A DNA stretch of 64,000 nt from JAATGI01 sp036510675 (GCA_036510675.1 DATCDN010000138.1:62001-126000); one strand, 5' to 3'. Positions 17,111 through 26,180 are shown, numbered from the stretch's first letter. Notes: a model not told the origin generated them from the letters alone. A program made the numbers and translations.

Positions 17111-18619
17111 TCACTTCCACACGCTCTTTCCCGTCCCCGGCAAACCGAGGCTGGGCCATTTTTCGGTGACCGCCTTCACCACCGCGTCGTCCATGCGGAT
17201 TTCGCGGCCCCAGTCGCGGTGGGTTTCGGGGGGCCATTTATTGGTGGCATCGAGGCCGATCTTGCCGCCAAGGCCGGGGTCGGGTGAGGCGAAGTCGAGA
17301 TAATCGATCGGCGTGTTCTCGACCAAGGTGATGTCGCGCACCGGGTCCATCCGGGTCGCGATCGCCCACATCACATCCTTCCAATCGCGCGCGTCGATAT
17401 CGTCATCCACCACGATGACGAATTTGGTATAGACGAACTGGCGCAGGAACGACCACACGCCCATCATCACGCGCTTCGCATGCCCGGCATATGCCTTGCG
17501 GATCGACACCACCGCGATGCGATAGGAGCAGCCCTCGGGCGGCAGCCAGAAATCGACGATCTCGGGGAATTGCTGCTGGAGCAGCGGAATGAACACCTCG
17601 TTCAACGCTTGGCCCAGCACCGACGGCTCATCGGGCGGCCGGCCGGTGAAGGTCGTCAGATAAATCGGATCGCGCCGCATGGTGATGGCACTGATGCGGA
17701 ACACCGGGAAGCGCTCGACCGAATTATAATAGCCGGTATGGTCGCCATAGGGGCCTTCATCGCCATACTCGTCGAGCGAGACATGCCCCTCCAGCACGAT
17801 CTCGGCCTGCGCCGGCACTTTGAGCGGCACGGTCTTGCAGTCGACCAGCTCGACCTTCCGCCCCCGCAGCAGCCCGGCGAACTGATATTCCGACAGCGTA
17901 TCGGGGACCGGCGTCACGGCCGCGAGGATGGTGCCGGGATCGGCGCCGATCACCGCGGCGGCGGGCAGCGGCTCGCGCTTGCTCTCCTTCCAGCGGCGAT
18001 GATGCTGCGCCCCGCCGCGCTGCGCCAGCCAGCGCATCAGCGTGGTGTCGCGTCCCGTCACCTGCATGCGGTAGATGCCGAGATTGTAATTATCCTCGCG
18101 CCGGTCGCTCGGCCCCTTGGTCACGACCAGCGGCCAAGTGATCAGCGGCGCCGGCTCGCCCGGCCAGCAGGTCTGGATCGGCAGCGCGCCGAGATCAATA
18201 TCGCCGCCGCGCAGCACCACCTCCTGGCACGGCGCGCTGGTCACGGTGCGCGGCTTCATCGCCATCACGGTGCGCAGCAGCGGCAGCATGTCCAGCGCCT
18301 CGCGCCAGCCGCCCGGCGGCTCGGGCTGTTTCAGGAAGGCCAGCGTCTCGCCGACCTCGCGGAGCTGGTGCGGCTCGCGGTCCATGCCCCAGGCGACGCG
18401 TTCCACCGTGCCGAAGAGGTTGGTCAGCACCGGCATGGCATAGCGGCCGCCATCGGGGCGCGTCACCTGTTCGAACAGCACGGCGGGGCCATGCTCTGCC
18501 AGCAGGCGCGTATGAATCTCGGTGATCTCGCGGTCGGGCGATACCGGCACCGCGACGCGCCTCAGCGCGCCCTTGGTTTCGAGGTGCGCCATGAAGTCGC
18601 GCAGCGAGGCATATGGCAT
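17111..18619 (-). CDS. ubiD: UbiD-family decarboxylase (3-octaprenyl-4-hydroxybenzoate carboxy-lyase)
   Basis: 502-residue prenylated-FMN-dependent decarboxylase of ubiquinone biosynthesis. Length and sequence match E. coli UbiD (497 residues): NYNLGIYRMQV for cofactor binding, SLDEYGDEGPYGDHTGYYNS with the catalytic acidic residues near 285-304, and C-terminal DATNKWPPETHRDWG. ATG at 18619 (MPYASLRDF) fits the family; a TTG/ATG extension upstream is not conserved. No ubiX flavin prenyltransferase is next to it. Its last 95 bases are duplicated 1.5 kb downstream around a toxin-antitoxin cassette, but the gene itself is intact. Confidence 0.93.
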   Translation of the reverse strand: MPYASLRDFMAHLETKGALRRVAVPVSPDREITEIHTRLLAEHGPAVLFEQVTRPDGGRYAMPVLTNLFGTVERVAWGMDREPHQLREVGETLAFLKQPEPPGGWREALDMLPLLRTVMAMKPRTVTSAPCQEVVLRGGDIDLGALPIQTCWPGEPAPLITWPLVVTKGPSDRREDNYNLGIYRMQVTGRDTTLMRWLAQRGGAQHHRRWKESKREPLPAAAVIGADPGTILAAVTPVPDTLSEYQFAGLLRGRKVELVDCKTVPLKVPAQAEIVLEGHVSLDEYGDEGPYGDHTGYYNSVERFPVFRISAITMRRDPIYLTTFTGRPPDEPSVLGQALNEVFIPLLQQQFPEIVDFWLPPEGCSYRIAVVSIRKAYAGHAKRVMMGVWSFLRQFVYTKFVIVVDDDIDARDWKDVMWAIATRMDPVRDITLVENTPIDYLDFASPDPGLGGKIGLDATNKWPPETHRDWGREIRMDDAVVKAVTEKWPSLGLPGTGKSVWK

Positions 18620-18723
18620 TCGGCTTGTTCTAACCCATTTTGTGCTATGCAGCCGCGCCACTATAGCGGGCGCGTGGAAACCGAGCCAGCTTAGGGCGAT
18701 TACCGGCGGTATAAGGGATGGCG

Positions 18724-18954
18724 ATGGCGAATTATTGGGTGGTCGGCGGCGAGTTCACCGATACCAGTTTCACGACCTTGGCGCCGGGCGCCCATGAAGA
18801 CCGGCTCGGGCCTTATCGGACTTATCGCGAGGCGTATCAAACCTGGCAGTTGCGCGCCCGCGCCACCATCGACGATGCGTGCGTGCGCTATCGCATCGTC
18901 GATGGTGACGGCAAGAATGTGCGCGGCAAATTATCGGGTCAGTTGGCGAACTGA
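18724..18954 (+). CDS. DUF4170 small conserved protein
   Basis: 76-residue protein with MANYWVVGGEFTDTSF at the start, then RLGPYRTYREAYQTWQ and VRYRIVDG. This is the DUF4170 family, common in alphaproteobacteria and of unknown function. The ATG at 18724 is preferred over the one six bases earlier because AAGGG is six bases ahead of it. The 3' end overlaps the convergent secreted-protein gene by 16 nt. Confidence 0.8.
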   Translation: MANYWVVGGEFTDTSFTTLAPGAHEDRLGPYRTYREAYQTWQLRARATIDDACVRYRIVDGDGKNVRGKLSGQLAN

Positions 18955-19727
18955 CAGCCGCGCAACAGCACCGGATCGGCCGCCGACGCCGCACCCCAAC
19001 TGGTCGGATAGCCCTTCACCAGCACAGCGTCGCCGGGGTTGAGCCGGGCGATCCGGCCGAGGATCGGCCCGCCATCGTCGGCCATGATGCAGATGATTTC
19101 GTTGGTCGATCCCGAACGGTCGCGCACCACCCCTCGCGTTCCCAGACTCATCACCGCCAGGCGCCGGCCGATGACATTCGCCGCGCTCAGCCAATTGGGA
19201 CTCCACTCGGTTTCCGGCCGCACCCGCAGGAATTGCGCTTGCAGCAGGATCGGCGTGTCGCGATAGCGCGCCTCGAACCGCAGCGGCCCCAGCACCGCCG
19301 CCTCTTGCCCGAGATCGCGGGCCAGCACCGCGCCCGCCACGCCAGGCAGCACCGTCACCGGCGCGCGCACAGCGACCACGAACGCGGTGCCGGTCGGCGG
19401 CAGGTGATAGAGCCGCACCTCATCCTTGCCAGGCGGCCCGCCGGGCAAGGTCAGCCGCACGCGATCGGCATGGATGACCGTCGAGTTCGCGGCAAAGGCA
19501 TTGGTGTCCGTGATCGCATCGGGCGTGCCGGCCGGCACCACCGCCAGCCGAATGCTGGAGCTGTCGCGCAGCGCGGCGGCGCTGACATCGACCAGAATGC
19601 CATCGATGGCACGAACCTGCGGGTTGACGACCCGGATCGAGCCAAGCTGTTCCGCGCCGGCACCGCCGACCGCGAGGAACAGGGTCATGAGCGCGGCCAC
19701 CACCGCGCCGTATCGGCCGCGCCTCAT
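18939..19727 (-). CDS. Secreted protein of unknown function
   Basis: 262 residues with an N-terminal signal peptide (hydrophobic AAVVAALMTLFLAVGGAGA, cleavage near residue 25). The mature part is rich in beta-strand patterns (SIRVVNPQVRAIDGILVDV, SIRLAVVPAGTPDAI). There is a single Cys near the C-terminus (LLRGCQFAN). No family is recognised. It overlaps the upstream secreted-protein gene by ATGA, so the two are probably made together and may interact in the periplasm. The 3' end overlaps DUF4170 convergently. Confidence 0.75.
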   Translation of the reverse strand: MRRGRYGAVVAALMTLFLAVGGAGAEQLGSIRVVNPQVRAIDGILVDVSAAALRDSSSIRLAVVPAGTPDAITDTNAFAANSTVIHADRVRLTLPGGPPGKDEVRLYHLPPTGTAFVVAVRAPVTVLPGVAGAVLARDLGQEAAVLGPLRFEARYRDTPILLQAQFLRVRPETEWSPNWLSAANVIGRRLAVMSLGTRGVVRDRSGSTNEIICIMADDGGPILGRIARLNPGDAVLVKGYPTSWGAASAADPVLLRGCQFAN

Positions 19728-20140
19728 CGGGTAACGGTGAAGGTGGTGCGGGTCGCGATCTCGCCACGCTGATCGTTATTGTAGAGCGTCGTGACGAAGC
19801 GCACTTCGTATGTGCCGGGCGCGAATGGGCCGGCCGGGAAGAGAAAGCGCCCGGTGTGGAAGCAATTCACCGCGTAGTCCTTCCACAGAATTTTCTCCTG
19901 CTGGCCTTCGGCGGACATCGGATCGACGTCGGGCGTGCCGGCGGCCACGATATAGACGAGGTCCTTGCTGCTCGGCTCGGGAAAATTCTTGCACAGCACA
20001 TTGAACCGGGTTCCGACCTTGCCCTGCGCCGGCTGGACGACGACCTTTTCATCGCCGCCGACATCCTTCGCGAACCCGGCCGACATGCCGCACAGCGCAT
20101 AAATCCCCGCCGCGATGGCGAAGGCGATTTTCCGATGCAT
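19724..20140 (-). CDS. Secreted protein of unknown function
   Basis: 138 residues. The signal peptide is MHRKIAFAIAAGIYALCGMS, with cleavage near GFA. The mature domain is all-beta, Ig-like in spacing (VVVQPAQGKVGTRFNVLCKN; FPAGPFAPGTYEVRFVTTLY), with two Cys that could form a disulfide. This pattern suggests an extracytoplasmic binding or adhesion-type beta-sandwich, but no family is identified. It is the first gene of a two-gene operon. Confidence 0.75.
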   Translation of the reverse strand: MHRKIAFAIAAGIYALCGMSAGFAKDVGGDEKVVVQPAQGKVGTRFNVLCKNFPEPSSKDLVYIVAAGTPDVDPMSAEGQQEKILWKDYAVNCFHTGRFLFPAGPFAPGTYEVRFVTTLYNNDQRGEIATRTTFTVTR

Positions 20141-20255
20141 CGATAACCCCCGTTTGAAGTGCGAATCCTAACTGTATGAAAGGATAACCAAGAAACGTGG
20201 CATGCCGATAGATGATTCTAATAGGGGGCGATGCACCCGATTATTGTGCGGGCCG

Positions 20256-21671
20256 CTAGTCCCGAGCGGCGCGCGGCCGGTGGCCGCTGAGTTCGGCGCC
20301 CGAATCCGGCGCCAACGGCCAGTACCAAGGAAGCGACAGCAGCCCGATCACGGCGATACCGGCGAAGCCGATGCGGAAATCGCCGAGGCCGAGGCTGTCG
20401 CCGCCGCGCAGCGCCACCGCGAGGCTCAGCATCATCGCCGCCAGCGCGACGCCGATGGCGCGCACCACCTGAAGCAGCGCGCTCGACAGGGTCGAGGCGG
20501 CGGTCACGCCCTCCGACGGAATTTCGGTGAATTGAAACGAGGTCTGCGCCGTCATCTGTAGCGACCGGCACACGCCGCTGATGAACAGGATCGGCAAAAT
20601 CACATAGAGCGGCGTCGTCTCGGTGAAGGTCGCGCACGCGGCGATCGACAGGGTGAACACCAGCGTGGTCCAGACCAGCGCCGCGCGAAAGCCGAAGGTG
20701 CGGATGAAGCGCGTCGTCACCAGCTTCGCCGCGAAATCGCCACTGGCATGGACCAGCAGCAGCAGGCCGGAGGCGAAGGCGGTCATCCCCAGCCCGACCT
20801 GGAACAGCAGCGGCATCAGGAAGGTCGGCGCGGCGATGGCGATGCGAAAGAACGAGCCGCCGGCATTGACGGCACGATAGGTGCGGAAGCGCAGCGCCGA
20901 TAAATCGACCAGCGGATGGAGCTGACGGGTCGCGTGGCGGATCGCCACGGCGCCGACCGCGAGACCGATCAGCACCAGGCCCCCGCCCTCCCAGTCCGCG
21001 CCGCGATTGCCGAGGAGATCCATGCCGTAGATCAGCGCCGCCAGCGCGACGCCGTTCAGCGCGAAGCCGATCCGGTCGAACGGCCGTCGCGTCGCGCCGT
21101 AATAGTTGCGGATCATGGTGAAGACGAGGACCATGCCGAACAGGCCGACCGGGACGTTGAGGAAGAAAATGTACCGCCAGGAGAGATAGGTGGTGATGAA
21201 GCCGCCGACCGGCGGCCCGACGATCGGCCCGATCAGGCCCGGCAGGGTGACGAAATTCATCACCCGCACCAAATCCTTGCGCTCGGTCGAGCGTAGCACC
21301 ACGAGCCGCCCCACCGGCGACATCATGGCGCCGCCGATGCCCTGGAGGATGCGGGCGGCGACGAATTCGCCGACCGAATTGCTGAAGCCGCACAGAATCG
21401 AAGCCGCCGTGAAGAGGCCGATCGCGGCGCAGAACACGTTGCGCGTGCCGAGCCGGTCCGCGATCCAGCCGCTGGCCGGGATCATGATCGCCAGCGTGAT
21501 GATGTAGGCGGTGAGGCCGAGGCTGAGCCGCACCGGCGACGAATCGAACGCCTGCGCCATGCGCGGCAGCGCGGTGACGATGACCGTCGAGTCCAGCGTC
21601 TCCATGAAGAAGGCGCAGGCCACGATAGCGGCCACGAAGATCGGATTGCGCGGTTGGATCAGGGCGGGCAT
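20256..21671 (-). CDS. MFS drug/solute efflux transporter, DHA2 (EmrB/QacA) family
   Basis: 471-residue inner-membrane exporter with about 14 hydrophobic segments. Motif A-like GWIADRLGTRNVFCAAIGLF follows TM2, and ARILQGIGGAMMSPVGRLVV is in TM4. The early acidic motif FMETLDSTVIVTALP is characteristic of the DHA2 group. ATG at 21671 (MPALIQPRNP) is taken as the start; an upstream ATG adding 28 residues is possible. No TetR/MarR regulator or membrane-fusion partner adjoins it, so its substrate is unknown. Confidence 0.88.
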   Translation of the reverse strand: MPALIQPRNPIFVAAIVACAFFMETLDSTVIVTALPRMAQAFDSSPVRLSLGLTAYIITLAIMIPASGWIADRLGTRNVFCAAIGLFTAASILCGFSNSVGEFVAARILQGIGGAMMSPVGRLVVLRSTERKDLVRVMNFVTLPGLIGPIVGPPVGGFITTYLSWRYIFFLNVPVGLFGMVLVFTMIRNYYGATRRPFDRIGFALNGVALAALIYGMDLLGNRGADWEGGGLVLIGLAVGAVAIRHATRQLHPLVDLSALRFRTYRAVNAGGSFFRIAIAAPTFLMPLLFQVGLGMTAFASGLLLLVHASGDFAAKLVTTRFIRTFGFRAALVWTTLVFTLSIAACATFTETTPLYVILPILFISGVCRSLQMTAQTSFQFTEIPSEGVTAASTLSSALLQVVRAIGVALAAMMLSLAVALRGGDSLGLGDFRIGFAGIAVIGLLSLPWYWPLAPDSGAELSGHRPRAARD

Positions 21672-21842
21672 CGGGCTGGGGGCGGATAGGGCAAGGGGTA
21701 CGCGCGATTCTGGCACGGCGCCGCCGGCAAAAGAACCCATCGCGGCGCAAGGCAAATTGCGCGCTTGCCGCCAAGACCTAAAAGCCTTTCAATCCGGCCC
21801 GCGCCGGGTGTGTGGCGCCGCCAAACAATCCCGGGTGGGGGT

Positions 21843-22466
21843 ATGAGTAATTTTCGTTCGTTTCGCGGCAAGCCGTCCGCCGCCGACAATGATTTGGCGC
21901 TGTTCCTGTCGCGCTGGATACGCTCGCCCTTGCGGATCGGCGCGCTGGCGCCGTCGAGCCCGTATCTCGGCCGCGAAATGGCGCGCGCCATCGATGCCCG
22001 CGCCGCCAAGCTGGTGGTGGAGCTGGGTGGCGGCACCGGGCGCATCACGCGGGCACTGCTCGATGCCGGCGTCGCCCCCGACCGGCTGATCGTCATCGAA
22101 AACGACGAGAAGCTCGCGTCGCTGCTGCGCCAGCGCTTTCCCGAGCTGCGCATCGTCCAGGGCGATGCCCGCGATCTGACGGCGCTGTTGAGCCCGCTGG
22201 GCGTCACCCAGGTGTCCGCGGTGATTTCGGGCCTGCCGCTGCTGTCGATGCCGCAGGATGTGCAGGAGCGCATCGTCGAACAGGCCTTCGCCTTGATGGG
22301 CGAGGACGGGACCTTCGTGCAGTTCACCTATGGGCCGGTTTCGCCGGTGATGGGCCGCGCCCGCGAGGGGCTGATAGCGGAGGTCACGGGACGGGTGTGG
22401 CGCAATTTCCCGCCCGCCTCGGTATGGCGTTATCGCCGCCACGGGAGCGCGAGCGGCGCCGCGTGA
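21843..22466 (+). CDS. Phospholipid N-methyltransferase-like SAM methyltransferase
   Basis: 207-residue class I methyltransferase. SAM motif I is VVELGGGTGRITRAL (residues 58-72), followed by the acidic VIENDEKLA and QGDARDL. The N-terminus (LFLSRWIRSPLRIGALAPSS) is typical of the Rhodobacter PmtA-type phosphatidylethanolamine N-methyltransferases, which are sometimes misnamed rRNA dimethylases. It probably acts at the cytoplasmic membrane to make methylated PE or PC. The stop overlaps the TauE gene by GTGA. Confidence 0.8.
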   Translation: MSNFRSFRGKPSAADNDLALFLSRWIRSPLRIGALAPSSPYLGREMARAIDARAAKLVVELGGGTGRITRALLDAGVAPDRLIVIENDEKLASLLRQRFPELRIVQGDARDLTALLSPLGVTQVSAVISGLPLLSMPQDVQERIVEQAFALMGEDGTFVQFTYGPVSPVMGRAREGLIAEVTGRVWRNFPPASVWRYRRHGSASGAA

Positions 22467-23212
22467 GCGCCGGCGACCTCGCGCTGCTCGGCCTGGCGGG
22501 GTTTTTCGGCGGCATCCTCAACGCGGTCGCCGGCGGCGGCTCGTTCGTGACGTTCGCCGCGATGGTGTTTGTCGGCATCCCCTCGATCGTCGCCAATGCC
22601 ACTAGTTCGGTGGCGCTGTTTCCAGGCGCCCTGGTCAGCGCCTGGACCTATCGCCACGACCTGCCCAAGGTCGAAGGCATCAGCCGCGCCAAGCTGATCG
22701 CGATCAGCTTCGCCGGCAGCGCGGTGGGCGCGGCCCTGCTCCTGTTCACGCCGCAGCGCGAATTCGACACCATCGTGCCGTGGCTGCTGCTGGGGGCGAC
22801 CCTGATCTTCGCGGTCGGCCCGCGCATCACGCCGTTTCTGCGCCGGTTCGTGCGTTTCGGCGCGATGACGCTGATGGTGGTGCAGTTCGTCATCGCGATC
22901 TATGGCGGCTATTTCGGCGGCGCCATGGGGATTCTGATGCTGGCCTCGTTCAGCCTGTTCGGGATGAGCAATTTTCACGCGATGAACGCGCTGAAGACCC
23001 TGCTCGCGGGCCTGCTGAATGGGCTGGCGGTGGTGATCTTCATCGCCGCCGGCAAGATCGCGTGGGGGCCCGGCGTCGGGATGATGGCCGCCGGCATCGT
23101 CGGGGGTTGGGCCGGTGCCTGGGGCGCCAAGAAAATGAACCCCAAGCACCTGCGGCCCGCCGTCATAGTCATCGCCGCGGCGATCACCGCCGCGTTCTTC
23201 CTCAAATCCTGA
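22463..23212 (+). CDS. TauE/SafE-family sulfite/sulfonate exporter-type membrane protein
   Basis: 249-residue membrane protein with about eight hydrophobic segments. It begins GLAGFFGGILNAVAGGGSFV, the family's first motif, and repeats the pattern at AIYGGYFGGAMGILMLASFS. This inverted internal duplication is typical of TauE/SafE. Start is GTG overlapping the methyltransferase stop, so the pair is translationally coupled. The transported anion is unknown. Confidence 0.87.
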   Translation: MSAGDLALLGLAGFFGGILNAVAGGGSFVTFAAMVFVGIPSIVANATSSVALFPGALVSAWTYRHDLPKVEGISRAKLIAISFAGSAVGAALLLFTPQREFDTIVPWLLLGATLIFAVGPRITPFLRRFVRFGAMTLMVVQFVIAIYGGYFGGAMGILMLASFSLFGMSNFHAMNALKTLLAGLLNGLAVVIFIAAGKIAWGPGVGMMAAGIVGGWAGAWGAKKMNPKHLRPAVIVIAAAITAAFFLKS

Positions 23213-24034
23213 TTAGGCCGGCTTCTTCGCGGTGTGGCGGCTGAGCGGGATCGCCGCCTGCGCCGACAAAAGCCAGAAGGTGAAGCTCTCTTCGATATAG
23301 AGCCGCACCTTCCGCGCGTCGTGATCGAGATAGCCGACCGAGAAATCCTGGCCGACCGTCAGCTCGAAATCGCCGCCGCGCATCGACATCACCACGGCGC
23401 CGTCGAGGCCCGGCGTCCACACCAGCGGCCCATCGACCAGCCGGCGCACATGCTCCAGCACCGGATAGCCGCCGCTAGTGGTCTCGCTGAGCGCGGTGTA
23501 GGCATGCTCGCTCAGCGCCACCGCATAGGGGCCGCTGACGCCGCCGTCGCGCAGCTTGGTCTTGGCGGCGGCAACGGCATTGGGAAAACTGACAAAATCC
23601 TCGGCGAACGGAATCGCGACCGAGGCCTGCGCCTCGCAGAGGCCGCGAATGCCCGCCTCGGGGAAGCCGTGGAAGATGGTGCGATTCTCGGCGATCGCGA
23701 TCTGGCGGGCGGCCGCGATCACCGGATCGGTCTTCGGATCCTTGGCGCCGCGATCGACGGCGTCAAGCTCGCTGCGCTCAATCTCGAACGGCACCCGCAA
23801 TTCGACCAGCGGCAGGACCTGGCGCAGCCGCGCCGTGATCTCGGCCTTCACTGGCGGGGCGACCGACTCGCTGCGCCCGGTGCCGACCGCCGCGAAATCC
23901 CAGCCCTTCGGCCCGACGAAATCGACGATCCGGCGCGCGCCGAGCGAGGTCTTGAGGGTGCGGGTCGCTTCCTTATCGATTTCCGACCAGCCGGCGGCGG
24001 AGATGGGCGCCAGGTCGCGATAGAGATGGTTCAT
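23213..24034 (-). CDS. Family 1 encapsulin nanocompartment shell protein
   Basis: 273-residue shell protomer of HK97-like fold. The N-terminus MNHLYRDLAPISAAGWSEID is the conserved encapsulin start and forms the inner cargo-docking surface. Further landmarks are GTLK-like TLKTSLGARRIVDFVGPKGW and the E-loop region. Length is typical of a T=1 (60-mer) shell. It overlaps the cargo gene by ATGA, so shell and cargo are co-produced. It would store or sequester iron oxidised by the cargo. Confidence 0.94.
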   Translation of the reverse strand: MNHLYRDLAPISAAGWSEIDKEATRTLKTSLGARRIVDFVGPKGWDFAAVGTGRSESVAPPVKAEITARLRQVLPLVELRVPFEIERSELDAVDRGAKDPKTDPVIAAARQIAIAENRTIFHGFPEAGIRGLCEAQASVAIPFAEDFVSFPNAVAAAKTKLRDGGVSGPYAVALSEHAYTALSETTSGGYPVLEHVRRLVDGPLVWTPGLDGAVVMSMRGGDFELTVGQDFSVGYLDHDARKVRLYIEESFTFWLLSAQAAIPLSRHTAKKPA

Positions 24035-24432
24035 GATTGGCTCCCCGATTTGCTCGCGCCCGGCCGCACCGGCTTGCGCAGATCGCCGATGTTGAGACTG
24101 CCGGACAGAGGCGCCGCCGCCGCGCCGGCGCTCTCGGCCGCGGCCTCCTCCTGGAGGATCGGCTTGTCGGTCAAGAGATAGGTCTTCAAATTCTTGTCGA
24201 GCTTCGCATCGTGGCGCCGCAGCCATTCCAGCACCATGGCGGCATGCTCCTTTTCCTCGTCACGATTATGCTCGAGGATGCCGCGCAATTCATCGTCGGT
24301 GGTGGCCTTGGCGCGCTGATTGTACCAATCGACCGCCTCCAGCTCTTCCATCAGCGAGGCGATGGCCCGGTGCTGATCGATAATCTCCGGCCCGAGCGTG
24401 GCGGCATCTTCATGAAGAGTTTCACTGGCCAT
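24031..24432 (-). CDS. Encapsulated ferritin-like protein (EncFtn), encapsulin cargo
   Basis: 133-residue two-helix ferritin-like protein. Helix 1 has MEELEAVDWYNQRA and helix 2 has RDEEKEHAAMVLEWLRR. Glu30, Glu60 and His63 correspond to the ferroxidase ligands of the R. rubrum EncFtn, with Trp36 nearby. After an Ala-rich linker the C-terminus carries the encapsulin targeting peptide GSLNIGDLRK (residues 111-120). EncFtn forms an annular decamer in which the ferroxidase site arises at subunit interfaces. The ATG has GGGGAAAAG upstream; a longer frame upstream is not used. It is divergent from a ThDP enzyme gene across 110 nt. Confidence 0.94.
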   Translation of the reverse strand: MASETLHEDAATLGPEIIDQHRAIASLMEELEAVDWYNQRAKATTDDELRGILEHNRDEEKEHAAMVLEWLRRHDAKLDKNLKTYLLTDKPILQEEAAAESAGAAAAPLSGSLNIGDLRKPVRPGASKSGSQS

Positions 24433-24542
24433 CTTTTCCCCATTTGTCGGTATGTATGGAACAACGATTCTAGTGGCGGTGGCGTTCCCCGCCATTGCAC
24501 GGATCGACGCGGCAAGGCTCAATAGCGGCGAGAGTATAGGAA

Positions 24543-26180
24543 ATGACATCAGCCGAACGCAACGCACCCATCACCACCGCCGAGGCGGCGACCGCCGCGC
24601 TGCTCGCGCACGGCATCGACACCGTTTACGGCCTGCCCGGCACCCATAACGATTCGCTGTTCGACGCGTTCTATGGCGCGCGCGACCGGCTGCGCGTCAT
24701 CCATACACGGCACGAGCAGGGCGGCGCGTTCATGGCGCTGGGCGCGGCGCTGGTCACCGGCAAGCCGCAGGTCTTCACCGTGGTGCCGGGGCCGGGCCTG
24801 CTCAATGCCGGCGCCGCGATCCTCACCGCCGAGGCGATGAACGCGCCGATCATCGGGCTGGTCGGGCAGATTCCGCGCCGCGAGATCGATCGCGGCCACG
24901 GCTTTCTCCACGAAATTCGCGACCAGGTCGGGCTGGCCCGCCATATCGCCAAGTTCGCCGCCCGCATCCCCAACGCCGCCGCGGCGCCGCGCCTCATCGC
25001 CGAGGCGTTCGCCATCGCCCAGCGCGGCCGGCCCGGCCCGGTCATCCTCGAATGCGGCATGGATGTGTGGGGTGAGCCGGGCGCGGTCGGCGCCATCGAC
25101 GCCGCGCGCCCCGCCGAGGCGCCGCCGGTTGACGAGGGCGCCGTGGCGCGCGCCGCCGCGATTCTCGGCAAGGCACGGCGGCCGATCATCGTGGTCGGCG
25201 GCGGCGCGCAAGGCGCGAGCGCCGAGGTGACGGCGCTGGCCGAGCTGCTGGAGGCGCCCGTCATCGCCTATCGGCGGGGCCAGGGCGTGGTGTCGGCGCG
25301 GCACCGGCTCAGCGTCAATCTGCCGATCGGCCACCGGATGTGGCGCGAGGCCGACGCCGTGCTGGCTATCGGCACGCGCCTCTTGATTCAGCAGACCCAA
25401 TGGGGCACCGGCCCCGACCTGCCGATCGTGCGCATCGACATCGAGCCGGAGGAGCCGGCGCGGCTCAATCCGCCCGCCGTCGCCCTCGTCGGCGATGCCG
25501 CCGATTATGCCGGCGCGCTGCTCCGCGCCCTGCCCGCCCACAACATCGTGCGCCCGCCCGCCGACCTCGCGCCGCATCGCGCCTGGCTGGCGGAGCGTCT
25601 CTCCAGGCTCGAGCCGCAAGCCTCCTACCTCCGTGCAATGCGCGACGCGCTGCCCGAGAATGGCGTGTTCATCGACGAGGTGACTCAGCTCGGCTTCGCC
25701 AGCCGCCTCGCCTTTCCGGTCTATGCGCCGCGCACCTACCTCTCGCCCGGCTATCAGGATGCGCTGGGCTGGGGCTATGGCACCGCGCTGGGGGTGAAGG
25801 CGGCGCGGCCCGATCTGCCGGTGCTGGCGATCTCCGGCGATGGCGGCTTCCTCTATCAGGCGACCGAGCTGGCCACTGCCATGCATCACAACATCGCCGT
25901 GGTGGTCGTGGTGTTCGACAACAATGCTTTCGGCAATGTGCGCCTCATTCAGCAGGAGCGGTATGGCGGGCGCCTCATCGCCGACAGCCTGACCAACCCC
26001 GACTTCGTCAAATTCGCCGAGAGTTTCGGCGTCGCCGCCTTTCGCGCCACCACCGCGCCGGAACTGGAGCGCGCGGTGCGCGACGCGCTGGCCCTCAACC
26101 GCCCGGCCCTGATCCATGTCCCGTGCGGCGAAATGCCCAGCCCGTGGGACATGATCATGATGCCGCGCGTGCGAGGCTAG
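24543..26180 (+). CDS. Thiamine diphosphate-dependent enzyme, acetolactate synthase-like
   Basis: 545-residue ThDP enzyme. The N-terminal Pyr domain has the catalytic Glu58 in HTRHEQGGAFMA, the central domain has VVGGGAQGASAE, and the C-terminal PP domain has the ThDP/Mg motif GDGGFLYQATELATAMH ending FDNNAFGN (residues 431-463). It resembles acetolactate synthase large subunits but has no small subunit beside it, so it may be a benzoylformate decarboxylase/oxalyl-type or other catabolic relative. It stands alone, divergent from the encapsulin operon. A CAGTTATC-type repeat follows its 3' end. Confidence 0.88.
   Translation: MTSAERNAPITTAEAATAALLAHGIDTVYGLPGTHNDSLFDAFYGARDRLRVIHTRHEQGGAFMALGAALVTGKPQVFTVVPGPGLLNAGAAILTAEAMNAPIIGLVGQIPRREIDRGHGFLHEIRDQVGLARHIAKFAARIPNAAAAPRLIAEAFAIAQRGRPGPVILECGMDVWGEPGAVGAIDAARPAEAPPVDEGAVARAAAILGKARRPIIVVGGGAQGASAEVTALAELLEAPVIAYRRGQGVVSARHRLSVNLPIGHRMWREADAVLAIGTRLLIQQTQWGTGPDLPIVRIDIEPEEPARLNPPAVALVGDAADYAGALLRALPAHNIVRPPADLAPHRAWLAERLSRLEPQASYLRAMRDALPENGVFIDEVTQLGFASRLAFPVYAPRTYLSPGYQDALGWGYGTALGVKAARPDLPVLAISGDGGFLYQATELATAMHHNIAVVVVVFDNNAFGNVRLIQQERYGGRLIADSLTNPDFVKFAESFGVAAFRATTAPELERAVRDALALNRPALIHVPCGEMPSPWDMIMMPRVRG

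Noticed and set aside
17480..18694. 404-codon plus-strand ORF across ubiD
   Set aside because: Antisense shadow of ubiD; no recognisable features.
24457..24472. Irr- or Fur-type iron box upstream of the encapsulin cargo (TGGAACAACGATTCTA)
   Set aside because: Only a loose half-site symmetry with the wrong spacing; could not be supported by eye.
24549..26117. 522-codon minus-strand ORF across the ThDP enzyme gene
   Set aside because: Antisense shadow; ThDP and catalytic motifs are all on the plus strand.
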